This document shows, one piece after another, positions 48,017 through 61,567 of a stretch of 64,000 nt of DNA. Under the pieces are notes generated by a model. The model searched no databases and had not been told where the DNA came from. It worked only from the letters and a program-made list of their open reading frames with translations. Each line of letters begins with the position of its first letter. Within the stretch, counting starts at the first letter, position 1. Source of the DNA: Cycas panzhihuaensis (Eukaryota; Cycadophyta); assembly GCA_023213395.1 (NCBI GenBank), contig CM041465.1, forward strand, positions 99,393,741 to 99,457,740. Reading direction: 5' to 3'. A program made the translations under genes and the position numbers.

Positions 48017-49441
48017 CATCTATCTCTCTCTACATCTAGGGCAAGCTTGATTTTTTGGGCATTTATGAATGATCATCTCTTCTTCATATGCAAATTACAT
48101 TAAACTACAACTCAATGAGGGCAAGTGCAAAAATATTATTCTAGCATATGAAAAAACTAAGAATCTATTTTTGTTTCTATAAATTGTAATTATGATTGAT
48201 CAATGATAAGGCATGATCTATAACATCTATGTGAGATATAAACAATCCTATATGGCTAGTTTATTTTCCATTGGATGTGATATGTGCCTACAACATAATA
48301 ATGGATGAGCGACTAGGGCAATATGCCATGAGCTATTTATTTTTTCCTCTAAAGATCATGATTTCTTTATGGTAGATAGGGTTTAACCTTTGTACTAGGT
48401 GTGATGAGTAATTTCTATTTGTTTATGTAGGGTATAATGTAGGTGATGGCCATAGCTTCAACTATATTCTCTATGGTAGATCCATACAACATTAAGGTTC
48501 TATAAGATCTGAGTATTATTATTCTAGTTGATTACCTATTTGATAGGTATTCACCCTATATATAGGGTTTTGAGCCTTCACTAGGTGATTCTAATCCCTA
48601 TGGAGGACTACTGCAATGGCCCTTCTACAAGTGACTTTTTACTAACCAATATCAACAACTATGAGTTTAACTCTATGGATGTTTGGAGAATCCAAGAGTG
48701 ATAGTCAATCTAAATACAAAATACTCTCAATGATATTAACATGCCATTATATAATGATCATTACAAGGTACTATAAAATTTCATGTAATGTAAATTTGTC
48801 CATATAAAATTCTATCATTCTATCATCTACTATTTAACATTCCCTCATTAATACATAAGTAGTTATGCCCTCATATAAAGCCATCAGTAAAATATAATCA
48901 TGTCTGTATAAAATTATGTTGCTATAAATAAATATTTATCATGCTCCCATAAACAATTCATGCCATATACATCAAATTTATTTATATATATATGAAATAT
49001 CCATATCAACTACAATAATAAAGTAATCAACCCTTGCATATATTCTATATGTCAATATCATTATATAAATCCATTTAAATATGAGTTATCATATAGCTTT
49101 CAAATTATCATTAAGACACTTTTCAATATGTTATTATATAGGTGTGCTTCCATTGATGGGTTAATTACTTTATTCTAATAGACTATAATAAGTACCTACA
49201 TGCTTTATGAATATAGGTGTCTACATGCATAAATGAATGTCTCTGATAAACTCAACATATTAATATACCATCAGTATCTACTGTATTTCTTATATATGAC
49301 TTTAACTAGTTAATTCTACCTTATAACCTATTATGTATGTCATTAGCATATGCATATATTTAGCTTAATAAATAATACCTCATATATGGCTCTTGTCATA
49401 GGCTCGATAGGTTATCTAGTGCATAAGATCTCAAAACTATA
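48017..49441. other. E0 interior, right piece (leader)
   Basis: AT-rich, no gene recognised on either strand. It begins with the second CATCT. Confidence 0.55.
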
Positions 49442-49454
49442 GGCTTTGATACCA
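49442..49454 (-). other. E0 primer-binding site
   Basis: TGGTATCAAAGCC on the minus strand, abutting the LTR; initiator-Met type. Confidence 0.85.
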
Positions 49455-49974
49455 TGTTAAAAATGTATGTGGAATAGAATTGGTCTAATACCATGATAAA
49501 ATATATGTGGAATATTGAGATTAGCTTCAATTCCATAAGATAACAAGATGCAATCATAATGAAGAAGTATAAACTCATGAGTATGTACACATAGTGAATT
49601 AATCAATATAGCTATCAAACATCAAACATGTAAAGCAAGTGTCACAAGATAGATACCAAGATTTATATGTGGAAAACCCATTGTGGGAAAAACCATGGGA
49701 GAAGGTGGAGTTAGAACTGTGCTTATGATCATAAGGTTTACATCTTTATCCTTTCTCCTCACTCTATCCTTTCTCCTTGCTCAAGTTCTCAAGTGGTGAA
49801 TATACATATAAATCATAAGATCACCTCATGAGAAGTTTATTAAATGTAAAGAGATGTTATATCATCTAATAAAGAGATAACATGGGTATGTGTCCATCTA
49901 ACATATCTTAATGTAGGTGAATGGTAGGAAACGTATGTGTATAATAAACCCATATTAAACATTATGTTTTAATA
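49455..49974 (-). repeat. E0 5' LTR
   Basis: 520 bp, begins TGTTAAAAATG on +; flanked on the right by ATGTC. It contains a GTGGAAAACCCATTGTGGGAAAAACC stem at about 49669-49695. Confidence 0.92.
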
Positions 49975-49979
49975 ATGTC

Positions 49980-51280
49980 ACCACATCGAATATATATGCA
50001 GTCGAGGTCAAAATAAAATTGATGCGCATTTATAATAAAGACTTAATATTATTAATATATTCTTATGTTGAATAACTATAGCCTCCCCCTAAAATATCAT
50101 CCATGCTACCCCATATAATTAAGAAAAATGCGAACATATTGATCCTAAATAAAGTTAAGGCAAAAATTCCTATTAAGATTCCCAAGAGTGTTACTAAAAT
50201 TCTACTACTAAAGATTAAGATTGAAAATAATAAAAAGAAAACCCTTATTATTGAATAAGATGTTAAGAGAATATATAATATAGTAAGGGAATGTAGTAGG
50301 AGATGTAAAGTTAGTAGTAAATCATAAAGAAGAGAAGCCTTAAGAAATAGCTAGTGTTGAGGATACAAAAGTTAATAAAGAAGAAAATAGCAAGAACATT
50401 GTATCAAATAGATTTATTGATTAGGAAGAAGTAAAGGAGGATATACAACCTCCTTTTAATGAGGATGATAAAGGAGAGAGGCTATATTTGGATGATAATT
50501 AACCAAAATCAAAACCTAAAGATGATGACAATATTAGGGATGGGTCAAATGATGATCTAATGACAAGGGTGGAAGGATGGATTATTGGAGTGAGAAGCTC
50601 ATTCAATGTTAATTAGTGTCTTTAGATGGGATTAATAACTTAGATATTGACTTTGCGTCACAAAACTAGACTTGGTTCTTAATGCATATGAATTGAGATA
50701 GGATGTAGACCAGATGTATAGGATAAATAGCAAATGGGCTAGTTGATTATGTACTATAATCAAATAGACAAACATAAGAGAGGGTTTCAAAATAACAATG
50801 AGTCAAGCAACTATAATATATACATGATTGGTAATGATGTACACTAACAAAAGTAGATGCCACTATTGTAAGCAAATCTAGTAGATCGAATTATGATATG
50901 TATTGTGTAGTCAAACATATAGACGAATGCTTATACAAATAGATGTAGACATGGCTAGACCAACCTAACTCTAATTTCAAGTGATAGAATCAAAGGACAA
51001 AGGAATGAAGAATAGGAATGAAATGCAAGTAAGAAGGAACAACCAATAATTCATAAGGATGGTGGTGTTGACGAATACTGGGGTCAGTGGACCCCTGAAA
51101 GACATAGGTAGGATCGAGAGAATTTAGCACACTTCTCAAGGTCCACTGCCACCCTGCTTTGATAACTGCCTATCAATGGGCTGCCAAAATATTTTCTATA
51201 ATATAGGTTATCACCCTAATGTGGGTAATCTCCCAAGGTAGGTAATTTCCCTAATACAAGTGAACAACTTCTCCTTGATG
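49980..51280 (+). pseudogene. Right half of the unidentified remnant split by E0, and following degenerate sequence
   Basis: The frame that stops at 23293 continues here for about 35 codons (VTTSNIYAVEVKIKL, then IYSYVE) to a TAA near 50088. Later plus-strand fragments (for example ISSMLPHIIKK near 50096-50130) hint at more coding sequence. None was identified, and stops are dense after 50250. Confidence 0.35.
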
Positions 51281-53740
51281 CTTTTACTCCCCTACTACAC
51301 AATTAAATGTTATTCATGGTTATAAAAAAATTTACGTTATGCTTTAAAAAATACATTGTCTTCTTTCAAAGTGATGAAGTCTAGTTCAATCACACTATCA
51401 TGTGATGGAGATGTAACTAAAGAGACTTTAATATGCTCATCCATAGTTGTGGGAGGGAAAAAATTTACCTTAATCATTAAAGATTTAAAGAATTTTATTT
51501 CCCTAATTTCTTCTTCTTCCTTTTATTTAACCTCTCCTTTTGAAAGGGTATGTTAATTAGAAATGAGTTCTTTATTATGCCAATGAAGAGCAAAAATGAA
51601 GAGACTTCACCTTTCCTATAGTGACTAAAGTATGACCAATATGCCCACTATTCCCCACAATTTAGGAATACCACATATATCATGTCAATATATAAGTAAA
51701 GATATTTTCTTATTTCTTTTTTTAGCTTAGCGTAGTGTAGCTTAGAATAGTTGTTTTAAAAATATATACTCTTGTTTTCATTTTGTTTTCCTATATGAAT
51801 TTGTTGATGATCTACTAATGATGATTTTAACCATGGTCAATGGATTTATTATTGTCTACTTAAGCTTATTGGGTTAAGAACAGTCTCTTAGTACCTTTAT
51901 AAGACATGTCTTACCTCTCTTTTACTTTGTTTATGTCTATCATCTTCTTAGCTTACTATTTTGATCTATTTTTCATCATTTTTCTCTTATCTCGTTGTGA
52001 CTGTTGCTTGTTCTACGTAAGCTTTCTATCAAACTACATTAATTTTTAGGTTTTGTAATCAATTTTTGTATAAAACTATAAAAAATGCTAGACATTCATG
52101 GTATCATGAATATTCTTTATGGTATAACACAACACTTTATGGTATGATTTTTTTTACTTACAAATATTTTTAAGCCTATATTTGACTATGCATTAATAGC
52201 ATGTAGACATAGGCCTCATTTGTGGCTTCATCAAAACCATGGGCTACCCATAGGTTTTGATGAAACTATAGGCCATTAAATGCCTAATATTATTATTCCT
52301 CTCTAAATTCATGGGCTTTTCCACATGATTTATCCCATGGTTTCTCCCAAATTTATGGGCTTGAAAGCATGAGACCAACCCTTCATCTTTGTCTATTTAT
52401 GCCTTCTATTTTCTTTGACAATAGTAGATCATATTATAAGTTGATTGAGTTATTATTGTATTGCTAAATTTTCATCAAGTTTCTTGAGTTTATCTATTCT
52501 TCCTCATTTGCTTCCACTCTTAGCTTCAAGGTTGATCATTAGACATTATTGGAGCATTTATGGATAGAGCATGTAGCTATTAATATCCCTACATCTCTTA
52601 GAATGGGGTGATCTCCTCCATAAATTTAGGATTTTACCCTTGTTCTAAGATTTTTATTTATTCATATTTTTTTGCAATGATTTATATTTGTTTATTCTAG
52701 TATGTTGCTTTGTTTTGGACTTCTTTCTCTTATATATTTCACCTCTTTCATATTTTGGTATCTTATAGCTTAATGTGGGCTTAATATTACTTATTTATAC
52801 TCCTAAAAGAGTGGACACGTTGCTAGTTTTGATGCCCATTTCACACTTCTTATCAGTTATTTTTTATATGTTTAGTTTCATTTGTTAATGTGGTGGCCTT
52901 TCCATCTTTTTTCCTTTGTAATAGTCTTATATGTCATTAACGTGTATAGGTTGTGAAGCTCTACAATTATTATCATAGGTTTTAGAGTGCATAGAGTGGC
53001 TTAGAGATCCTCCTTCCCTTTTCTTATCTCCATCCTATTCCCATAAGAGTTTAGTGCTTATTGAGAGCCATTATGTTATTAAAATTCCTCCATAGATACC
53101 ACAAAATAGGTTAGTATTAAAGTTGTTTTAATCATGTTTTTGAGTATTTTCATTTTATAAATGAACTTTTTTCAGTCATAGTCTAGTTCAATAAGTAAAA
53201 ATGCTATTAAATTTTTCCTCAAAATTTTGTTTCTAGTATTATATGTGGGCCTAATACTTATTGAGTCTCATTAGCAATTTGATGAGCTAAAAAATAGCAT
53301 TAAGAAGGGCTAAGATTACTGATTTGGTGTGTCCTACTAAGTACTTTTCGTAAACCCTACTTTCTTAGTCTTATATACAAAAGAAAAAGATCATAAATTG
53401 TCATTTTAGCTTATTAATTTTCCTTTAAAAAGTGGAATGTTAGGGAAATTTTAGTTTCCTAAGTATTTAAAGCATTTTTATTTGATCTTATTCACCCTTG
53501 CTCATAGGATCTTGTTTTGAATAAAGAGAAAGAGAAAAGAATGAAAGAAATAAGGTTAAAAAGAAGTTTTCTTATTTTTCTACATTTTACATCTTGTATT
53601 TGCATCTCTATTTTTACAGTACTTTCTCAGAGGCCTAATGAAGAGGTTCATGCTTATTGTGAGGCCTTAAATCTATGGGGTAATATTCTACTTTAATTAA
53701 CTAGGTTATTTTACTTTCTATATATAGTCAAAATTAGATA
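51281..53740. other. Degenerate AT-rich sequence, no gene
   Basis: A small palindrome-rich patch at 52096-52148 (TCATGGTATCATGA; CTTTATGGTAT twice) resembles the U3 palindromes of the GYP LTRs, so part of this stretch may be an old LTR. Confidence 0.35.
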
Positions 53741-54400
53741 CTAGAAGTGCACTTATTGGGGTAACAAGAGGCAATCCTACACCTATGGGCAATAGGCCTA
53801 GGGTGTTGAGAAGACAAGGTCCCAATCCTTAAACCACTACCAAGATCTAAACTATTCTTGCAACTAGTTATAGAAATCAAAACTAAAAATTACATGCAAG
53901 TTCTTAAACTAGAGATAAAACAATAAACTGAAGAAGAAATCCAAGCACATAAATACACCCAATATAACATGGTAAAACCCTAGCAGTGTACTAGGGAAAC
54001 ATCCACACAGGAAAGGTATCAATCTTTATTGTCACAGAATGGAGAAAATGTACATGATCCTATAGTAGAGTGATCATAGCAATAACAACCAGTCACCAAA
54101 CTCCTCACAGTATATTGAACACTATCAACATAATGAAAAATACCCTAAATCAGGCTATATGTGAGGGTCATCCAAGGCACAAATCTTGACCATAGAATCT
54201 AGGGTATTTTGAGAGAATGACCCTGATTCTCTTTACAATTTAATATACTTCTAGTGCTAAATTTTTTGGTTGGGGGCTATCGCCCCCGAACCCCCTCTTC
54301 TTGAGGGTGTTACACCCCACTATGGAACCCCCCAAGGAAGGTTTGGGGGGAACCCACACTGCTAATATGTCAAAATTTTAGTCTCCAACCATTGTTGTCA
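53741..54400. repeat. LTR-like stretch, copia type, ends unresolved
   Basis: It contains a GGTAAAACCCTAG...CTAGGGAAACATCC motif (about 53971-54001) like the stem found in the E0 and E3 LTRs, and a perfect GGGGGC-TATC-GCCCCC hairpin (54272-54287). No partner copy was seen in the window. Confidence 0.35.
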
Positions 54401-54539
54401 CATTACCCAACATAGGGTGTGGGGGCCTAAAGAGATGTGGTATATCTCTTGTTTACCTACGAAAGGCATTCATACATCACTTAGGCACAAATTTAGCATT
54501 TGTGTGGCACATGTTCCATTCATTGCATACAAGGCCTCA

Positions 54540-56540
54540 AGTTTTCATGGTAGATAGGTCTTTAGGATATAGATGGCTTGACTTTCTCAAGTTATCAAGT
54601 CACCTAAGTAGGGTTTCTTTTATCCACTTATGGTAAATGGTCTAGAAGGTCTCCTCATAAGGAGTGGGCATAATAGAGAAGATAAGTGAAGAGGTGGAAG
54701 AGGCTTGAGTTGTTCTTTTATCTTGTTTCAAGTTAAGAGGTAGTTATGTATTCCACTTGGAGTTATTTCTTAATGATGGTTATTCATAAGCATATTATAA
54801 AAGGAAGGAACAACCAAATAATAGAACAAAAGCAATGTACAAGAAATATGAAATCTCACTCTCCTTTCTCTCTTTTTATCATCTTATCTTTTCTTTTCTT
54901 TTCTCTTTGTAATTTTTTCAAAGCAAAACAAAGAGGAGTAGAGGGCAAAATGGGGGGATTTGAAGGGTAATGGAATTATGCAACTCTCTCTCTTTTCTTC
55001 CTTTACTCTCTCTTTTCCCTTCCTTTCTTTGCTCTCTTTTAAAAAGGGAGAACAAAGGAGATAGGGGAATACATGCAACCAAAGATATGAAGCTTAAGTA
55101 TAATAAGAAAAAAGTGATATGAAAAAGGATGTAGGAGGTACCTGTGATAGAGGTGACCAATGAGAATCCCTTTCCATGATGTAGCCTTGTAGTTACTTTT
55201 CTATCGTGATGTTGTGAGGTGAGGGGCACCACTTACTTGCCCTCAATCAAACTAACAACATAATGTAAAATAGCAAAAATTAGCAATGCTAAAATATAAA
55301 CAAAATGAGAAGTGAGAGCTCACCTTAGGAGATGTTATCCACTGCTAAGTCCTTTAAAACTCCTTGAAAAGCTTGGATTCCCCTTTGTATACAAGTTAGG
55401 AAGACACCCAAACTGACAAGATTTGTAATATAATTTATAATACTACCTTTTATACACTACCAAGGAAATGCATGCATGGGCATACGTCACAAAGAGATGG
55501 AGTACAAGAAAGTATAAGATATAAGGAATGGGGGTGAGGGGTGCCTCAGGATTACACTAGCCTCCCTAATATAGGTAGTTTCCTTGGTGAGGTCAATGGA
55601 AACCCTCCAAATCCTTACAACTTGGCCAATAATCAATGGAAGAAAGGTGAATGTATAATAACAAGGAGCAACCAAGCAATTTTTAGAGTAAAACCACCAC
55701 AACATATGGCAACATGTCCTAAAAATAGAGTAGAAGAAATCTATACAAGGAAGATCTAGTACCATGCAACAAGAATAGGATTACACAAGAGTGAGGAGAA
55801 AGTAGGAGCTAATAGCTTCACAACTAATCCTCCTCAAACCTTCTCAATATAGTTGATACCTCCTTCTAAGTCCTACTCCAACAAAAATAGTGGTAATTAA
55901 TTGATGTTCCAAGCCTAAATCAAGTGAATCTATTTAATTCTTGAGAGATTAAGGCTAAGGATGATGACAATCCAAGGTATTGAGTCTCAAAAATAAGAAA
56001 ACAGAGCCAAGATGATGAGAGTCTAGATCAAGAATAAGGATCTCTACCATGTCTAGCCAAGAATAAGTATGTGAACTAGCTCAACCAAGCATGAGAATGT
56101 TTGAAATCTGAACTAAGCTAATGAAAGAATGAACTCAATTCATATAAGAATGGAACTAATAAAAATCTAGAGAATAAGAGAGAGAACCTCTCCTCCTAAA
56201 ACATGAGGGATTTTATAGGGGAAATTAAGGTGTTAGGGTGGTGGTTTTGTGTGAGTAACCATCACCTAGAAATCATGGATTACCATGGTTTAATTCAAAT
56301 AATCCCACTCTAAATTCAAATAAAATAGTAGTTTGGTGAGTTAGAAGGCCTTTTGGGACCATTGTGCACTAACCTGGGCCTACCATAACCTACCAAGTTT
56401 CACAGGGGGGGTATTAATCACATAATTTAAAGATTGTTAGTAGTGGCTGACTATTATAATAGTCATACCACAAAGTTCTTTATAGTACTGCAGACATATT
56501 TACAGTATTATGAAATACTTCATGGTATGACTATTACTAG
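54540..56540 (-). repeat. GYP-D: probable Tat-type LTR, old and unbounded
   Basis: The minus strand has the LTR layout: palindrome-rich U3 (about 56455-56530, CATACCACAAAG and ACTTCATGGTATGAC), TATAAAA at 56211-56217 in the context CCCTATAAAATCCC, then a transcribed stretch with a pyrimidine/purine-rich block (54860-55060) as in GYP-C at 59150-59260. Exact ends were not found. Confidence 0.45.
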
Positions 56541-58549
56541 CAATAATCAACATGGTATTATAGTACTTCATCAAAAATTGATCTTAAAGCTACATGCCTT
56601 CACTTCTAACTCCTATAGACTGATCCTAAGGTCTATAAATGATAAACCATATACAACCAAAATGATAAATAAAGTGAAATAAGCAATCATGGGTTGAAAA
56701 TATAATAAAAATAAAGTTGTAGGGATAGTGGAAGGGTCATCCCACTTATAATTATGCCATGATGGAGGCTCTAAGGCCACATGACTAGAATCCTAATTAT
56801 CATTGGCATAAAAGAGGAGACATGTAAGCTAAGCAAGCATTAAACTATTTCACCAAAACCTAGCCCTCTTACCAATCTTTACTACTTTTAATAAATTTCT
56901 TATCTTATTTCATATGAGGATGATTGATTTAGGCTTATTTCATATGTATTAGGCCATGTTTTGATGAAATATTATCTTGATTTCATTTATGATATATGAT
57001 AAATGATGATTATTGTATAATTATGTTATCACCTACTAATGAGTGATAACTATAGCACTAAATTCTTTCTTTTACGATCATTTTAATTCATTTATTCTTT
57101 TAGAATATTTCTTATTTCATGTTTTTTGTCATGGTTTCACACTTACATTATCTTTTTGATCAATCTTTAGGTTTGTGTTTATTGTTTTCATTAATTTTGC
57201 CCCTTTTTTCTCATTAATTAAGTTACTTGTGCCTAAGTTTATTGATAAAAATTAATTTTTGACCTTTTTAATGAGCCATTTTGATCTCCTAATTCATTAC
57301 CTTTTTGGTCTTGCCAAAAATATGATTGATCACATTTTTAGTACAAATTTACATTTTTTATGGCTCCAAAAATATGATAGGCTATATTTTTTACTATCAT
57401 GCATGCAAAACTCATCTAGTGTAGTAGAATTCTACATGATGCCATCCATGTTTGATGCAAACTTATCTCTTTCATACCCAAAATGAATCATAAGCCTATT
57501 CTCATTTATCATTCAAAATTTAAGACCTAATAGATCAAGTTTTTGAGAGCTTCCTTGAGATTTTTAGAGATTTTTTTAGGTGTTCTACTACTGTGGCTTA
57601 AAAGACTATTTTTGATGAAAAAAATGATGAAACCAAGAGGAGACTTTGATGCTTTGGTTGTTATTTCACTTATCTTTGAATTTCAATAGTTGATTTTCTT
57701 TAAGATTCTTAATTTCTTCAAGGCTTTTAGCTTCAAACTCTTATATTCTTAGTAAGGTCTTTCCTATTGTGAACTCTTATAATTTTGCTACTATTTGTTG
57801 ATTGTTGGTGCTCATAGTCTTTCTATTCTTTTGTTGATATTTATGGTGCTTTTATATTTATTTTTACCTTGGGAATTTGGTTGAAAGCTTCATCTTTTCT
57901 GGGATAAAAAAGAGAGTAGACTATTATGAAGAATGATCATATCTTCACTAGTAAAATAGCTACTCTTTCCCATTCTTCTATAGTTATCCAAATCCCAAGA
58001 GGCTTATTCTTATTTTTAGCTTGTTTGTGACTATAGTTGAGCCTGTGGTTCCTATTACTCTTTCTCCTTTGTCAGTTTTAAATGATAAATTTGAAGTAAA
58101 TTGATTATATGAAAGAAATAAAGCTATTCTAAGGCAGGAGTTTTATAATAAGCAAGAAATCATAGTATTATACTTATTTGATTTCACTATTTTATTTCCT
58201 TTTTTTACTTTAAATAAAAGTATGAATTTATGAATGATATATATTTGATTCAATCAGATCATATAAGGTTCAAGGATCCCTTTGGTGTCCAATGGACTCC
58301 AATTGTAATAGAGCCTCTTTGTTCTTTATCTTATTGCTTATTTGTAGGTTATGACTTGGACCTGATTAGTTACATGCACTCTTTATGATATAAAAATCAT
58401 CCATTTAGTAGTAAAAAATCTTAGAGATCTCTTCCTTCATCTTAGAAGCATTATCAAAAAGAAAGATAGCATGTAATTAGAATGAAAAGCCTCATATTAA
58501 CATTATATATCATTAAATCTCTTGGTAATTTTATATAGATAGTTGTATG
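56541..58549. other. Unresolved AT-rich sequence, no gene
   Basis: No coding domain was recognised. A 75-codon plus-strand frame (57259-57486) has an internal near-repeat of short KYD/KNMID text but no family features. Confidence 0.35.
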
Positions 58550-61054
58550 TGGAATTAGTTACAAGAAGCATGCCTTTGGGGGGTCACTAAGCATAAGGAT
58601 ATCAAGCCTACACTATCACTTTCCAAGGGGCTTAAAGGTCCTTGGAGGCAAGGGGATAGGTCACCCATAAAGGATGTATATGCATCAAAACGTAGGTTCT
58701 GAGACTCACAAATAGTGCACAAGACTCTCCCTTTAAGCAGGTACCTTCTTGGATTCAAGTCATGCAAAGCCATCCTCGATGTGCCAAGTAGCCTAAGGAA
58801 GGAACCTCCTACCCTGATGGGTAAATGATGGAAAGGGAGGAAGAAAGATCCTTTCCCAGAAGAGAGGGAAAAGATAACACAAACCCTAATAGGAGAGGGG
58901 CCTATGAAATAAGATAAAAATCATAAGCAGAAGAATGTAAGAGGGGTTTGGTGTATAGAAAGCAAATCCCAAAAGGGACAGGATAAATGGGGCATCTTGC
59001 CAAGGGTTACCTAAAGGAAAGCCTCTAGGGTTTAGATGAAACAAAATAAGTGGCTAGATATACCAAGAGTTTTGGATAAGGTCTTAGTTTTATTCAAAAA
59101 AGTGGTGCAAAGATACAAAGTATTATTACTAAGTAAATGCAACTTAAAAGAAACTCTTTTCCTCTTTCTCTTCTTTCCTTCTCTCTCTTTAACCTTTATA
59201 AACAAAAGAAGTAGTGAAAGGAAAAATGGGAGTGCAAAGGAGAAGGAGAGTATGGTGACTTATGCAACTTGTTTTAATAATGCATAAAAGAAAGATGACC
59301 ATTAAAAGATCTAAGTTTCCCTTTCTTGTTCCAACCCTCATGTATACAAAGTGTATGTAAGAGAAGGATATGACAACGAAAGAAGACCCTTTTCTATCAC
59401 ATTTTTTTTAGATAAAAAAGATGCAAGATGCACTAACCTAAACTATCGTTTTTTATGCTCACGTAATGGGGAAAAGGGGAGTGAGGTTGATGCACACCAA
59501 TATAATGGTTAAGAAAGCAAATATGGATGACTTTCCTTTAGAATGAATGTAGGACAAATGGTTGCAAGCAATGTGAAAATGTAGCCTATTTTCCTTTTTT
59601 GGAAAAGGGGAAAAAGGACAAGGTAGGAAAGAAAGGTTAGAGAAGGTACACCTAGAATCAAGCCAGTTGATGAAGTACATCTTCTTCCCTCTGTTGCTTT
59701 CCATTTATCGATCACCTTGTGCTCCTAGTCATGGTTGGCATTATGGCCAGAATCATTGGTGGGGATTCCTTACCTTCCCTAGAATGCTTAACCAAAAGGA
59801 ATAAAAAGTTTTAGAGAAATAAATAAAAATAAGATGCACGTACCTTCTACCATGATCCTTGCTTGCTCGAAGTAGGTAGAGGTGCTTTCTAAACCAATTC
59901 CTTCTAACAAGCGACAATATACATGAGCCAATGCAAATGGATATATGTGTGTGTATGTGTACTTGCTAAAAGAAAATTCAAAACTTACTTAATGCTTTAA
60001 AGAAAAGAAACAATATATCTTCCAATCTTTCCTACTATGTATTTCAATGTTTCCAAATAATTCTTAAAGGGAAAGGGTGTTTAAAGGGTATCAGAAAAGA
60101 GAGCCTAAGAATGGCTAGCTCCTCTAAACAAGACACCTCCATTTGCTTGAGTACTCTAGGAAAACAAATTAAGAGAGGGTTTGTAACTCCAAACAAATAA
60201 AGAAAATAATACAACTTATGAGAATAAAAAAGATGCAAAAGTTATAAAAAGTGCAAAAGTTGCAATGTTGTGACTTTTGCAAGATTTGTGAGGATGGGAA
60301 ATTTCATGAAACAACCAAGATTTACAAGGAAACCTACTACCAAATAATGTTCATAAGGGTTGGTTGCTAGTGTTCCAAGGAGGCTGCGAATGTTATGACC
60401 AGTAGAAATCTTCACTTAAGGGTTTTCTTGGTGTGCAGGGTGGATATGGTATAGGAAGACTATGAGAGGTAGGGGGCTACCCTAGAGGATGTGACTATGA
60501 GGGTCAAAACCCCAGTCATAGACTCCTCTTCTCCCTCTCAAATGGTTCTGACAATCCACCTGCTTATGTCCCAAGAAGAAACTAAGAAGTGTTGAGGTGC
60601 AAACATAAGGAAATGAAGGGTTTGCCTCCTTTTAAATGGCCCAAAGAGATGGATATGTATGCAAGAATTATAAATAAATGGAAATACTCACAAAATATAT
60701 TTACTGAAAGGAAGAATAGTAGGAAACAAATCTAAGATAGCCACTAAAAATTGAAATGAAATAGGTGTTACCTCATACATCAATGGAAAGGTAAAGATCC
60801 CTCTTACTAGGTGGAGAAGGACTCCTATTGGAGGCAAAAATGAGAGTGAAAAAGCCTACAAAACTTATTGTAGCAGCTAGAGTGAGCACTGTGGAAGGAA
60901 GACCTATGGAAGACCAGTTGTTGTAGACCTGCAATATAGGATTTTACCTTAGGAAAAGAGGAAGATAGAAGGAGAGAGTAGAGAATGCAAGTTGGAGGCA
61001 TTTTTTTTTCCTTCACAAGAGAGCCAAGAGAGATAAAATGGATTCAAAATTGGA

Positions 61055-61063
61055 TTTTTATAC
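61055..61063 (-). promoter_or_regulatory. LTR TATA box (GYP-C)
   Basis: GTATAAAAA on the minus strand, preceded by CTAATTTGA; same position in the LTR as in GYP-A and S1. Confidence 0.5.
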
Positions 61064-61195
61064 TCAAATTAGGTCTATTGAGCGATTAGGGTTCACTCTA
61101 AGTGGGAAACAATATCCTGCCATAGGTTAATTTTGTAATAAATATAAAACTAGCTATTTCTAGGCTACAAATGCTAATAAATAATCACCTCACAA

Positions 61196-61247
61196 CAAAC
61201 TTTGTGGTATCACAAAGTTTGCTATGGTACCATAAATATTACCATAG
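61196..61247. repeat. Two adjacent U3 hairpins in GYP-C
   Basis: First: CAAACTTTG / CAAAGTTTG with loop TGGTATCA (61196-61221). Second, directly next to it: CTATGGTA / TACCATAG with a 10-base loop (61222-61247). Confidence 0.8.
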
Positions 61248-61567
61248 TGCGAATAAAATAAAGGGAAAAATAAAAGAGAGACCTAAGAGGCCCCCCAAAA
61301 GAAGGGTCTTAGGGCATAATAGAGCAATGTGCTAGATTGGTAAGGTATTTAGGAGACCCCTAGGCATCAGTTGGACCTCATTAAGTAAGAAGAGAATAAT
61401 AAGGTCCCAACGAGGGATAACTGGCATGTGTAAGGGGAATTAGGCCTAAAATAAGATGTTAAGGATCATGTCTAATACCAATAATAATCAAAAGTCGGCT
61501 ATGGGAACCCAAGAGTACTCAAGAGTATTGAAGAGGTGTCATGGAGGGTTGTGTAATATCGTAGGAT

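Larger units (their letters stand above)
23294..49974 (-). mobile_element. E0: old LTR element hosting all insertions from 24091 to 48016
   Basis: Two 520-bp LTRs (23294-23813 and 49455-49974) are flanked by the perfect 5-bp duplication ATGTC (23289-23293 and 49975-49979). An initiator-Met PBS and a C-run (polypurine on the minus strand) sit at the expected inner edges, so the element reads on the minus strand. With the nested E1 and E2 and their target duplications removed it is about 3.96 kb. Its own interior shows no recognisable gag or pol, so it looks non-autonomous. Confidence 0.9.
58550..61567 (-). repeat. GYP-C: LTR of the GYP (Tat-like) family, cut at its 5' end by E5
   Basis: Homologous to the GYP-B LTR in the same orientation: 58680-58745 matches about 1705-1775, and 60090-60145 carries the AATGGCTAGC block. 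It ends ATTCCA at 58550; no primer-binding site follows on the left, so it is a solo LTR or a 3' LTR. U3 hairpins at 61196-61221 and 61222-61247 and a TATA box at 61055-61063 lie in the expected order. Its start was not reached because E5 interrupts U3 at about 61567. Confidence 0.72.

Noticed and set aside
23090-50130. Possible integrated plant pararetrovirus as the source of the split frame
   Set aside because: The element has a retroelement-like setting, but no coat, movement or RT motif was readable, so an identity would be a guess.
57259-57486. 75-codon plus-strand frame with internal near-repeat
   Set aside because: No domain or conserved partner; composition explains it.
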